DNA of 64,000 bases from Ryuthela nishihirai (GCA_038380435.1 JAWZYU010000731.1:1-64000); one strand, 5' to 3'. Positions 23,801-34,350 are shown, counted from the stretch's first letter. Numbers and translations are program-made. The notes: a model not told the origin generated them from the letters alone.

Positions 23801-23906
23801 GGTCGAGGTAGCAAGATGGAAGGCTGTCGGAAGATTTGAAGCAAGATAGTTGGAGGCCAAAGAAGGAAGATGCTTGGCAGTCGGAAGACTTAAAACAAGA
23901 TAGTTG

Positions 23907-24115
23907 CTACCTCGACCTATAAATATCTTGCTTCAAGTCTTCCCACAGCCATCCATCTTGCTACCTCGACCTATAACTATCTTGCTTCAAGTCGTCCGAC
24001 AGCCATCCATCTGGCTACGTCGACCTATAAATATCTTGCTTCAAGTCTTCCGACAGCCATCTTGCTACCTCGGCCTATAAATATCTTGCTTCAAGTCTTC
24101 CGACAGCCATCCCTC
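23907..24115. repeat. Inverted block within the 54-bp minisatellite
   Basis: About four units appear in the opposite orientation (CTACCTCGACCTATAAATAT, TCAAGTCTTCCGACAGCCAT). Flanking units keep the + orientation. The block breaks the otherwise exact 54-bp register and both long minus-strand open frames. Confidence 0.92.
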
Positions 24116-26275
24116 TTTGAAGTCGGAAGACTTAAAACAAGATAGTTGTAGGTCGAGGTAGCAAGATGGATGGCTGTGAGAAGACTTGAAGCAAAATAGT
24201 TGTAGGTCGACGTAGCACGATGGATGACTGTCGGAAGACTTGAAGCAAGATAGTTATAGGTCGAGGTAGCAAGATGGTTGGCTGTCGGAAGATTTGAAGC
24301 AAGATAGTTGGAGGCCAAAGAAGGAAGATGCTTGGCAGTCGGAAGACTTAAAACAAGAGAGTTGTAGGTCGAGGTAGCAAGATGGATGGCTGTCGGAAGA
24401 CTTGAAGCAAGATATTTATAGGTCGAGATAGCAAGATGGATGACTGTCGGAAGACTTGAAGCAAGATATTTATAGGTCGAGGTAGCAAGATGGATGGCTG
24501 TCGGAAGACTTGAAGCAAGATATTTATAGGTCGAGGTAGCAAGATGGATGGCTGTCGGAAGACTTGAAGCAAGATATTTATAGGTCGAGGTAGCAAGATG
24601 GATGGCTGTCGGAAGGCTTGAAGCAAGATAGTTATAGGTCGAGGTAGCAAGATGGATGGCTGTCGGAAGACTTGAAGCAAGATATTTATAGGTCGAGGTA
24701 GCAAGATGGATGGCTGTCGGAAGGCTTGAAGCAAGATAGTTATAGGTCGAGGTAGCAAGATGGATGGCTGTCGGAAGACTTGAAGCAAGATATTTATAGG
24801 TCGAGGTAGCAAGATGGATGGCTGTCGGAAGGCTTGAAGCAAGATAGTTATAGGTCGAGGTAGCAAGATGGATGGCTGTCGGAAGACTTGAAGCAAGATA
24901 TTTATAAGTCGAGATAGCAAGATGGATGGCTGTCGGAAGACTTGAAGCAAGATAGTTATAGGTCGAGGTAGCAAGATGGAAGGCTGTCGGAAGATTTGAA
25001 GCAAGATAGTTGGAAGCCAAAGAAGGAAGATGCTTGGCAGTCGGAAGACTTAAAACAAGAGAGTTGTAGGTCGAGGTAGCAAGATGGATGGCTGTCGGAA
25101 GACTTGAAGCAAGATATTTATAGGTCGAGATAGCAAGATGGATGGCTGTCGGAAGACTTGAAGCAAGATATTTATAGGTCGAGATAGCAAGATGGATGGC
25201 TGTCGGAAGACTTGAAGCAAGATATTTATAGGTCGAGGAAGCAAGATGGATGGCTGTCGGAAGACTTGAAGCAAGATAGTAATAGGTCGAGATAGCAAGA
25301 TGGATGGCTGTCGGAAGACTTGAAGCAAGATATTTATAGGTCGAGATAGCAAGATGGATGGCTGTCGGAAGACTTGAAGCAAGATAGTTATAGGTCGAGA
25401 TAGCAAGATGGATGGCTGTCGGAAGACTTGAAGCAAGATAGTAATAGGTCGAGATAGCAAGATGGATGGCTGTCGGAAGACTTGAAGCAAGATAGTTATA
25501 GGTCGAGGTAGCAAGATGGATGGCTGTCGGAAGACTTGAAGCAAGATAGTTATAGGTCGAGATAGCAAGATGGATGGCTGTCGGAAGACTTGAAGCAAGA
25601 TAGTTATAGGTCGAGGTAGCAAGATGGAAGGCTGTCGGAAGATTTGAAGCAAGATAGTTGGAGGCCAAAGAAGGAAGATGCTTGGCAGTCGGAAGACTTA
25701 AAACAAGATAGTTGTAGGTCGAGGTAGCAAGATGGATGGCTGTCGGAAGACTTGAAGCAAGATATTTATAGGTCGAGGAAGCAAGATGGATGGCTGTCGG
25801 AAGACTTGAAGCAAGATAGTAATAGGTCGAGATAGCAAGATGGATGGCTGTCGGAAGACTTGAAGCAAGATATTTATAGGTCGAGATAGCAAGATGGATG
25901 GCTGTCGGAAGACTTGAAGCAAGATATTTATAGGTCGAGATAGCAAGATGGATGGCTGTCGGAAGACTTGAAGCAAGATAGTAATAGGTCGAGATAGCAA
26001 GATGGATGGCTGTCGGAAGACTTGAAGCAAGATAGTTATAGGTCGAGGTAGCAAGATGGATGGCTGTCGGAAGACTTGAAGCAAGATAGTTATAGGTCTA
26101 GGTAGCAAGATGGATGGCTGTCGGAAGACTTGAAGCAAGATAGTAATAGGTCGAGATAGCAAGATGGATGGCTGTCGGAAGACTTGAAGCAAGATAGTTA
26201 TAGGTCGAGGTAGCAAGTTGGATGGCTGTGAGAAGACTTGAAGCAAGATAGTTTTGGTCGAGGTAGCAGGATGGT

Positions 26276-26949
26276 TGAATGTGTGGAGAAAGTGGTATCA
26301 AGACTTTGGAAATAATTCCAGGACACTAGAACAATTGCCATCAGGGTCGCGGCAAGCTGGTGTGCATGGCACACATGAGGCCGATTTTAAGGTGAGCCAT
26401 AAGACACCAGGCATGTTTTGAAACTTTAATGGTAAATATTAGTAAAATATTTCCTTTTTGTTGACTATAGAATAAAATAATCGTTGTTAACTATAACTGA
26501 CTTAATGGGCAAACGCATTTTCATCAGTATATTCATTCGTATTGGGGACAATTCATCCCGAAAAGTTAAGAGCAGCACCATGATTTCCTAAATTACCTGA
26601 GAGGAAGCATTTAATCCTGGCTGATCTCTGGGAGTCAGCAGCTCTTGTTACTAGGAGTGTATTTCGCATTTATGAAAAAGGGATTGAAATACTTGAGGAA
26701 TATCTCATTCTGTATAAGTTGGGCGTCTAGAAGCAGTTTTAATCTTTTATGTGGTCACAAAATAAGAATCAGAATAAATTCTTTGTTTCTACTGACACAC
26801 AAACCTCGTGGTTTCAAATACTCCCAGAGTTTTTGAAACAAGGAGGTTTTCTTATTTCAATTACGGCAATCAATTTTCAGATGTTCAGCAATAGGTTAAA
26901 ATGGCCAGTTCAAGTTCCCATATATTTTTAATTATATTTATTTTTTTAA
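26276..26949. other. Intron remainder, nothing recognised
   Basis: Mixed-composition intron with short open frames on the + strand (26645–26836, 26749–26931) that resemble no family known to me. Confidence 0.5.
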
Positions 26950-27065
26950 TTTAATTTCCTCTTTGACGGCATCATCCGATCGAATTTGCCCTTAGAGATG
27001 CTTCTGCAGTTTCCCAAATAAGTGAAAATCCAACGGTGCCAGATCTGGACCTTCTGGTGATGATC
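26950..27065 (-). pseudogene. Mariner-type transposase C-terminal remnant
   Basis: The minus strand reads SSPEGPDLAPLDFHLFGKLQ, then KHL, a stop, and GQIRSDDAVKEEIK. This matches the C-terminal catalytic block of mariner-like transposases, usually (Y)SPDLAPxDFHLFGxLK and later SDDEVK. An in-frame TAA interrupts it and no flanking termini were found. Confidence 0.72.
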
Positions 27066-27411
27066 CAGATCTGATACAACTCTTTTGCTTCAAGTCTTAT
27101 AGACCGATGCATCGTAGATTCAAAGATGGAAAAGGAAGGTCACAGAATATTGCCGCGCTAGAAGACCTTTATCTTTTTATACATCCGAAATCATTTAAAA
27201 TTCAATATTTTTCGCTTCTTATTTTATTGTTTGCACTTTGTTCATCTGCTTTTTCGTTATCGTGTATTTCGGATGGTGACTACGTCTATATTTTGGTAAT
27301 CCTGTTTCCAGGGAAAGAATCATAATAAATTCCAGAATAATCTTAAAACTTGACGAGGTACAAAAAGAACCATTATCCTATTCACACGTAACATTTTTTA
27401 ATATTATGAGG
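27066..27411. other. Intron remainder
   Basis: No element recognised. A 72-codon + frame at 27107–27325 has no family resemblance and lacks splice context. Confidence 0.45.
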
Positions 27412-27413
27412 TA

Positions 27414-28020
27414 CAGTCGCTCAAAAAAGTATCCGAACACTATGGTTGAGTACAGAATTCAGAAAAAGTATCTGGCAACGATTTTTTTTATAAATTAGTG
27501 ATCTGGCATTAATTAATTTTTATAAATTAGTGATCTGGCAACCTTCGCGTCACGTGACACGAAGGTTGCCAGATCGCTAATTTCTAAAAAAACGTTGCCA
27601 GATATTTTTTCTGGACACGAAGGTTGCCAGATCACTAATTTCTAAAAAAATCGTTGCCAGATATTTTTTCTGAATTCTGTAATCAACCACAGTGTTCGGA
27701 TATTTTTTTGAGCGACTGTAGGTGGTCATATTATTTTGATACTAGATCGTGTGGGCTCACTCACGGAAATATTGAGCGTGTGCAGTTACCGTTCACAGCA
27801 AACTGGAGCGTGTGCAGTTACTGCACACGCTCCAGTTTGCTGTGAACGGTAACTGGAGCGTGTACAGTTGCTGTACACGCTCCAGATATTTTTCCTGAAT
27901 TCTGTAATCACGTGACACGAAGGTTGCCAGATCACTAATTTCTAAAAAATAATCGTTGCCAGATATTTTTTCTGAATTCTGTAATCAACCATAGTGTTTG
28001 GATACTCTTTTGAGCGACTG
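27414..28020. mobile_element. Compound Tc1-like MITE, complete
   Basis: Outer ends CAGTCGCTCAAAAAAGTATC (27414) and GAGCGACTG (28020) are flanked by TA. A left monomer with duplicated GGTTGCCAGATC segments ends at 27718 (GAGCGACTG then TAGGTGGTCATATT). The hairpin segment CAAACTGGAGCGTGTGCAGT / ACTGCACACGCTCCAGTTTG forms a perfect palindrome near 27800–27840 and is followed by a smaller one, CTGGAGCGTGTACAG. A right half-monomer closes it. Confidence 0.88.
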
Positions 28021-28242
28021 TACAACTTTATTGGAAAGAAGCAAGGAAATGATCAAAGCTGAAATCAATAGCTATTAGCTATTAATATCAATTAATGTAA
28101 TCTAATAACGTAGTGCAAGTGGTATATAGCTATATGAATTAAATTTTTTTTTTCTGAAAATATTTGCATTTTATCCAATATTCCGATTTTTCTTCATTCC
28201 AATACAAAAATAGACTTGACTAGTAATTCTTTTTATTTGCAG

Positions 28243-28323
28243 GGAAATATTTTGGAAGATGAGACTGGCTGCAGTGTTCTTACAACATCCAAGATACTGT
28301 CGGAAGAAATATCGGCAAAACAG
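28243..28323 (+). CDS. DNAH3: Dynein heavy chain exon f: small helix exon
   Basis: A 27-codon exon, phase 0 at both ends: GNILEDETGCSVLTTSKILS and then EEISAKQ. It matches the dynein segment usually reading GNILEDE-AI-IL-SSK-L--EI-xKQ. Acceptor TTTGCAG at 28242, donor GTAATA at 28324. It is preceded by a 9.4-kb intron containing the 54-bp minisatellite. Confidence 0.92.
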
Positions 28324-28626
28324 GTAATAAATACATCCATGAAGTGAAATGTATTTATCACCCATTGCATCATTTCTATTATATCATTAATGTGTCCTTT
28401 TTGAAAAAAGATTCCTAAAGGTTTTTAGTTTTGTTGTGCGTGTGAATTATTAAATTATGATCTTATATAGGAATATATGAAAATATCTTTCTTGGTTATA
28501 AATTCATTTTAAATTATTCCTATCACTTAATACAAGACATTCTCTTTGTTTTTATAATTACTAAACCCATCTTCATAATTATTAAACCCAGTTTTATAAT
28601 TATCATCAATCTTTACGTATATAATC
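28324..28626. other. Intron remainder after exon f
   Basis: AT-rich, nothing recognised. Confidence 0.5.
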
Positions 28627-29350
28627 GGGCGGGGGTGGCTCAGTCGGTAGCGCGCCAGGCTCGTAATCTGTAGTTCCCAGGTTCGAGTCCCAGCTGGGTC
28701 AGCGTTGAGATTTTTCTACGCAAAATTCCCCACCCTGCCCACCGTCAGTAGGGGACACCGATGGGTTTGGAAAGGCCGCCGTCCTTCGGATGGGATGTTA
28801 AGCCGTGGCCCCGTGTGCGGGAGAGCCATACCCTGTGCACGTTAAAGAACACGCTGGATGGCCTTGACAGGAGGCTACCATCTGTCTCCCAGCAGCTGTT
28901 CCAGTGGGTCCCTTCCCCCAACCTTCTCTGAGCCTTCGGGGTCCATGTGACCTGGCCATTTAGCCCATTGTGTGCAAAAAAGTGCCGCTCAGAGGTAAAA
29001 CAACCCAACGTTAAGAACATGCTGGATGGCCTTGACGGGAGGCTACCATCTGTCTCCCAACAGCTGTTCCAGTGGATCCCCTCCCCCAACCTTCTCTGAG
29101 CCTTCGGGGTCCATGTGACCTGGCCATTTAGCCCATGGTGTGCAAAAAAGTGCCGCTCAGAGGTAAATCAACCCAACGTTAAAGAACACGCTGGATGGCC
29201 TTGACGGGATGCTACCATCTGTCTCCCAACAGCTGTTCCAGTGGGTCCCCTCCCCCAACCTTCTCTGAGCCTTCGGGGTCCATGTGACCTGGCCATTTAG
29301 CCCATGGTGTGCAAAAAAGTGCCGCTCGGAGGTAAAACAACCCAACCCAA
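28627..29350 (+). mobile_element. tRNA-headed SINE, 3 tail modules
   Basis: Head GGGCGGGGGTGGCTCAGTCG, body, then modules beginning near 28842, 29010 and 29178, ending CAACCCAACCCAAA. No clear target duplication. Confidence 0.9.
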
Positions 29351-29572
29351 ATTCTATCACGTGCAAACCAATACTTGCGATTGATTCTGGTGTTAATGAG
29401 TTCCTTCTTTGTATACCCGTTTCTCTGTGTCAAGAAGACCTTTCAAATCATTACCTTGATATATGATGGACTTCCCACTTTTCATCCGAACGATCCTTTT
29501 AGCAATTTCTGCAGAAGAATAACAGCTCAGACACAAGCTTGATAGTGCTTACTAAATAATAAATAAATAAAT

Positions 29573-29755
29573 AAATACCCCTTCAAGCAGCTGCTTGCCA
29601 CAGAGGTCTGACAGGAGCCTGTCAGTTTATATGCCAGAGTAGAAGGTCTGAGAGGATGGCAGGACCTCAGCAGAAAAACGACACATACATCCATCGCTTA
29701 TCCGGGGCTCGAACCCAGGTCCCTTAGATCAGTAGCCAAGTGTGCTAACCACTAC
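29573..29755 (-). mobile_element. Second SINE family, reverse, with AAATA tail
   Basis: Minus-strand head: GTGGTTAGCACACTTGGCTA and B-box-like GGGTTCGAGCCCC. The end is AGCAGCTGCTTGAAGGGGTA followed by a short TTTAT repeat (AATAAATAAATAAATA on the + strand at about 29553–29576). This is the best copy of the family here. Confidence 0.8.
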
Positions 29756-29916
29756 AATTTTTAAAATGCACGACAAATGATGACACGAAATTTTCCAAGT
29801 ACTTTTGTAATATTTTATTTCAGTTTAAATTAATATATTTTAATGACTCAAGATAATTATCTTACATTAATTCTGTGAAAGTGTAAATAATGAAGATTTT
29901 TCTCTTTTTACGATAG

Positions 29917-30078
29917 GAAGTTGCTGCTAAGACCGAAGTAGAGATCGATGCCATACGCAATGGCTATCAACCAGTTTCAGAACATTCAGCCATTTTGTTT
30001 TTCTGCATCTCCAGTCTAGGAAACATTGATCCCATGTATCAATATTCTCTTACATGGTTCATAGCTCTCTACCATCAG
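29917..30078 (+). CDS. DNAH3: Dynein heavy chain exon g: entry to AAA6
   Basis: 54 codons, phase 0 at both ends. It contains KTEVEIDAIRNGYQPVSEHS, AILFFCISSLGNIDPMYQYS and LTWFIALYHQ. The GY-PV--HS--LFF-I--L-NIDPMYQYSLTWFI pattern is invariant in axonemal heavy chains. Acceptor GATAG at 29916, donor GTAAAA at 30079. The following 5-kb intron contains the SINE-bounded inverted/direct duplication. Confidence 0.95.
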
Positions 30079-30130
30079 GTAAAAATGGTTAATAACTCAT
30101 CTACTTCTAACTGATGGTCTGGAAACCATT

Positions 30131-30683
30131 GGGGCGGGGGTGGCTCAGTCGGTAGCGCACCAGGCTCGTAATCTGTAGTTCCCAGGTTCGAATCCCAGCT
30201 GCGTCAGCGTTGTGATTTATCTCCGCAAAATTCCCCACCCTGCCCACGGTCAGTAGGGGACACCGATGGGCTTGGAAAGGCCGCCGTCCGTCGGATGGGA
30301 CCTTAAGCTGTGGGTCCCCGTGTGCGGGAGGGACATACCCTGGGCACGTTAAAGAACACGATGGATGGCCTAGACGGGGGCTACCATCTGTCTCCTAATA
30401 GTTGTTCTAGTGGGTCCCCTCCCCCAACCTTCTCTGAGCCTCGGGGTCCATGTGACCTGGCCATTTAGCCCATGGTGTGCAAAAAAGTGCCGCTCAGAGG
30501 TAAAACAACCCAACGTTAAAGAACACGCTGGATGGCCTTGACGGGAGGCTACCATCTGTCTCCCAACAGCTGTTCCAGTGGGTCCCCTCCCCCAACTTTC
30601 TCTGAGCCTTCGGGGTCCATGTGACCTGGCCATTTAGCCCATGGTGTGCAAAAAAGTGCCGCTCAGAAGTAAAACAACCCAAA
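30131..30683 (+). mobile_element. tRNA-headed SINE, 2 tail modules; left edge of a duplication
   Basis: Head GGGGCGGGGGTGGCTCAGTC, a body with small changes (CTTAAGCTGTGGGTCCCCGT), and two modules joined near 30514. Its 3' tail adjoins the 565-bp arm that reappears inverted at 32684–33250. Confidence 0.9.
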
Positions 30684-31248
30684 TCCCTTGAAAGGTATTT
30701 AAATAGTTTCTGAATTTAAATATAGCAAAAGAAATGACAGCTATAAGATTTTTACCTCAGAAGTTAATTAAACTTAAATAATTAGTATTGTTTCCGAAAG
30801 TTTAATAAAATACGTGATGTTTAAGATGTTTGTGTCAGTAATGTTTTCAATATTCGTCAATTACTTACGATCTTCATAGCAGTGCGTTACTGATGTTAAA
30901 TATTCCATTCCAAATTATTCTTGGAAACCAACTTTAATACCAGCTATTACTGATGAAAATCGAGATTTGTATATATTTGATTGAATTATTTAATTCATAT
31001 TAGTGACAATTCACCATCAAAAATGCTTATTTTAGAAATTACAGAGTTTCGAAGTTAGTTTCCTATTGATATAAAATGGTGTGGTAACTTAACTTTTAGG
31101 TACAAGTGCAATTAAACCACTGGGAACATTATGATTTGGAATCTAGAAGTTTTTCCAAATGGTAACGAATACTTGGAGCAGGACTACAAAATTATATTTT
31201 CAAGCTGTTCATACTTGTTCTTTATTTTTTAAAATTTCACGTTTTAGG
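30684..31248. repeat. Arm of inverted duplication (copy 1)
   Basis: A 565-bp unique intronic segment, TCCCTTGAAAGGTATTT to TTTCACGTTTTAGG. Its reverse complement occupies 32684–33250 with only scattered differences (for example TTAGGTAC versus TTAAGTAC, CTTGGAAA versus CCTGGAAT). No gene is seen in it. Confidence 0.93.
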
Positions 31249-31804
31249 GTTGGGTTGTTTTACCTCTGAGCGGCACTTTTTTGCACACCATGGGCTAAAT
31301 GGCCAGGTCACATGGACCCCGAAAGCTCAGAGAAGGTTGGGAGAGGGGACCCACTAGAACAGCTGTTGGGAGACAGATGGTAGCCTCCCGTCAAGGCCAT
31401 CCAGTGTGTTCTTTAACGTTGGGATGTTTTACCTCTGAGCGGCACTTTTTTGCACTCCATGGGCTAAATGGACAGATCACATGGACCCCGAAGGCTCAGA
31501 GAAGGTTGGGGAAGGGGACCCACTGGAACAGCTGTTGGGAAACAGATGGTAGCCTCCCGTCAAGGCCATCCAGCGTGTTCTTTAACGTGCACAGGGTATG
31601 GCTCTCCCGTACACGGGGCCACGGCTTAACGTCCCATCCGACGGACGGCGGCCTTTCCAAGCCCATCGGTGTCCCCTACTGACCGTGGGCAGGGCGGGGA
31701 ATTTTGCGGAGATAAATCTCAACGCTGTTCCAGCTGGGACTCGAACCTGGGAACTACAGATTACGAGCCTGGCGCGCTACCGACTGAGCCACCCCCGCCC
31801 CCAG
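31249..31804 (-). mobile_element. tRNA-headed SINE, 2 tail modules
   Basis: Reverse copy. A short flanking repeat GTTTTAGG at 31241–31248 and 31805–31812 suggests its target duplication. From about 31559 rightward the sequence is nearly identical to 33391 onward. The tail to the left of that is clearly different, so the duplication edge falls inside the SINE. Confidence 0.88.
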
Positions 31805-32129
31805 GTTTTAGGGACCATAAAGAAAAAGAAAATATTTCCCAAATGAAATTACATTTCAAATATGTTTCATATATTTCAGCCGTTCCCTTTTCACATTTCT
31901 TTGTGAAAACAAACCCTTTTTTTTTCCTATTTTAATATTTTTCGCACATTCTCCTCGGATTGTCATTTGATGAACCTGGCTCAGGCCATTCTTTCCTTTG
32001 AGTTCCCAAATACCAAAAACCTCACTTAGGTGAATCTGTAAAGGGCAGTTATTATAAACAAAATGAACTAGGACGTAATCTATAGATAGTGTGAGCTGTA
32101 GCCCCAAAATCTCCACCATCAAGTTTAGG
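31803..32129. repeat. Unique segment U, copy 1 of a direct duplication
   Basis: 327 bp, from AGGTTTTAGGGACCATAAAG to CCATCAAGTTTAGG, repeated with no difference that I can see at 33635–33961 (offset 1832). No coding content recognised. Confidence 0.93.
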
Positions 32130-32683
32130 TGGAGTGGGGGTGGCTCAGTCGGTAGCGCGCCAGGCTCGTAATCTGCAGTGCCCAGGTTCGAGTCCTAGCT
32201 ATGCCAGCGTTGAGATTTATCTGCGCAAAACTCCCCGCCCTGCCCATGGTCAGTAGGGGACACCGAAGGGCTTGGAAAGGCCGTCGTCCGTTGAATGGGA
32301 CGTTACACCATGGTCCGTGCACGGGAGAGTCATACCCTCTGCACATTAAAGAACAGGCTGGATGGCCTTGACGAGTGGCTACCATCTGTCTCCCAACAGC
32401 TGTTCCAGTGGGTCCCCTCCCCTAAATTTCTCTGAGCCTTCGGGGTCCTTTGTGACCTGACCATTTAACCCATAGTGTGCAGAAAAGTGCCGCTCAGCGG
32501 TAAAACAACCCAACGTTAAAGAACACCCTGGATGGCCTTGACGGGAGGCTACCATCTGTCTCCCAACAGCTGTTCCAGTGGGTCCCCTCCCCCAACCTTC
32601 TCTGAGCCTTCGGGGTCCATGTGACCTGGCCATTTAGCCCATGGTGTGCAAAAAAGTGCCGCTCAGAGGTAAAACAACCCAAC
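32130..32683 (+). mobile_element. tRNA-headed SINE, 2 tail modules, likely recombinant
   Basis: Head and first module share private variants with the SINE at 33962–34350 (TGCAGTGCCCAGG, CCTAAATTTCTCTGAG, CCCATAGTGTGCAGAAAAG). The second module is a standard one, and it lacks the right-hand target duplication. Its tail runs directly into the inverted arm, as expected for a recombinant SINE. Confidence 0.85.
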
Positions 32684-33250
32684 CCTAAAACGTGAAATTT
32701 TAAAAAATAAAGAACAAGTATGAACAGCTTGAAAATATAATTTTGTAGTCCTGCTCCAAGTATTCGTTACCATTTGGAAAAACTTCTAGATTCCAAATGA
32801 TAATGTTCCCAGTGGTTTAATTGCACTTGTACTTAAAAGTTAAGTTACCACACCATTTTATATCAATAGGAAACTAACTTCGAAACTCTGTAATTTCTAA
32901 AATAAGCATTTTGATGGTGAATTGTCACTGAATATGAATTAAATAATTCAATCAAATATATACAAATCTCGATTTTCATCAGTAATAGCTGGTATTAAAG
33001 TTGGTATTCCAGGAATAATTTGGAATGGAATATTCAACATCAGTAACGCACTGCTATGAAGATCATAAGTAATTGACGAATATTGAAAACATTACTGACA
33101 CAAACATCTTAAACATCACGTATTTTATTAAACTTTCGGAAACAATACTAATTATTTAAGTTTAATTAACTTCTGAGGTAAAAATCTTATAGCTGTCATT
33201 TCTTTTGCTATATTTAAATTCAGAAACTATTTAAATACCTTTCAAGGGAT
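32684..33250. repeat. Arm of inverted duplication (copy 2, inverted)
   Basis: The reverse complement of 30684–31248, bounded by a + SINE tail on the left and a − SINE tail on the right. Confidence 0.93.
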
Positions 33251-33634
33251 TTGGGTTGTTTTACCTCTGAGCGGCACTTTTTTGCACACCATGGGCTAAA
33301 TGGCCAAGTCACATGGACCCCAAAGGCTCAGAGAAGGTTGGGGGAGGGGACCCACTGGAACAGCTGTCTGGAGACAAATGGTAGCCGCCCGTCAAGGCCA
33401 TCCAGCGTGTTCTTTAACGTGCACAGGGTATGGCTCTCCCGTACACGGGGCCACGGCTTAACGTCCCATCCGACGGACGGCGGCCTTTCCAAGCCCATCG
33501 GTGTCCCCTACTGACCGTGGGCAGGGCGGGGAATTTTGCGGAGATAAATCTCAACGCTGTTCCAGCTGGGACTCGAACCTGGGAACTACAGATTACGAGC
33601 CTGGCGCGCTACCGACTGAGCCACCCCCGCCCCC
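33251..33634 (-). mobile_element. tRNA-headed SINE, 1 tail module, likely recombinant
   Basis: A reverse copy whose body matches the SINE at 31249–31804 (TCTCCCGTACACGG, AACGCTGTTCCAGCTGG). Its tail differs (CCCCAAAGG, AGCTGTCTGGAGACAAATGG) and has one module instead of two. Confidence 0.88.
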
Positions 33635-33961
33635 AGGTTTTAGGGACCATAAAGAAAAAGAAAATATTTCCCAAATGAAATTACATTTCAAATATGTTTC
33701 ATATATTTCAGCCGTTCCCTTTTCACATTTCTTTGTGAAAACAAACCCTTTTTTTTTCCTATTTTAATATTTTTCGCACATTCTCCTCGGATTGTCATTT
33801 GATGAACCTGGCTCAGGCCATTCTTTCCTTTGAGTTCCCAAATACCAAAAACCTCACTTAGGTGAATCTGTAAAGGGCAGTTATTATAAACAAAATGAAC
33901 TAGGACGTAATCTATAGATAGTGTGAGCTGTAGCCCCAAAATCTCCACCATCAAGTTTAGG
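33635..33961. repeat. Unique segment U, copy 2
   Basis: Identical, as far as I can read, to 31803–32129 and in the same orientation. Confidence 0.93.
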
Positions 33962-34350
33962 TGGAGTGGGGGTGGCTCAGTCGGTAGCGCGCCAGGCTCG
34001 TAATCTGCAGTGCCCAGGTTCGAGTCCTAGCTATGCCAGCGTTGAGATTTATCTGCGCAAAACTCCCCGCCCTGCCCATGGTCAGTAGGGGACACCGAAG
34101 GGCTTGGAAAGGCCGTCGTCCGTTGAATGGGACGTTACACCATGGTCCGTGCACGGGAGAGTCATACCCTCTGCACATTAAAGAACAGGCTGGATGGCCT
34201 TGACGAGTGGCTACCATCTGTCTCCCAACAGCTGTTCCAGTGGGTCCCCTCCCTAAATTTCTCTGAGCCTTCGGGGTGCTTTGTGACCTGACCATTTAAC
34301 CCATAGTGTGCAGAAAAGTGCCGCTCAGAGGTAAAACAACCCAACCCATA
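33962..34350 (+). mobile_element. tRNA-headed SINE, 1 tail module
   Basis: Perfect 12-bp target duplication ATCAAGTTTAGG at 33950–33961 and 34351–34362. This is the parental form of the SINE at 32130, which has the same head and first module. Confidence 0.92.

Larger units (their letters stand above)
19640..26275. repeat. 54-bp minisatellite, about 115 units
   Basis: The unit is CAAGATGGATGGCTGTCGGA / AGACTTGAAGCAAGATAGTT / ATAGGTCGAGGTAG (54 bp). A special unit with GGAGGCCAAAGAAGGAAGAT recurs at 19903, 20389, 21223, 21817, 22141, 22573, 23059, 23869, 24327, 25029 and 25677. After removing one SINE and one inverted block, the spacings are exact multiples of 54 (9, 8, 11, 6, 8, 9, 15, 13 and 12 units), which marks irregular higher-order repeats. 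Because 54 is divisible by 3, two minus frames stay open for up to 1024 codons with an 18-residue repeat. I regard these as non-coding by-products. The first and last units are the most diverged. Confidence 0.95.

Noticed and set aside
20786..23860. 1024-codon minus-strand open frame (also 24091–25668 and 19631–20512)
   Set aside because: It exists because the 54-bp unit is divisible by three and lacks a stop in two minus frames. Variants are mostly amino-acid changing, the frame runs into a SINE, and it is antisense to an intron. No conserved domain is visible.
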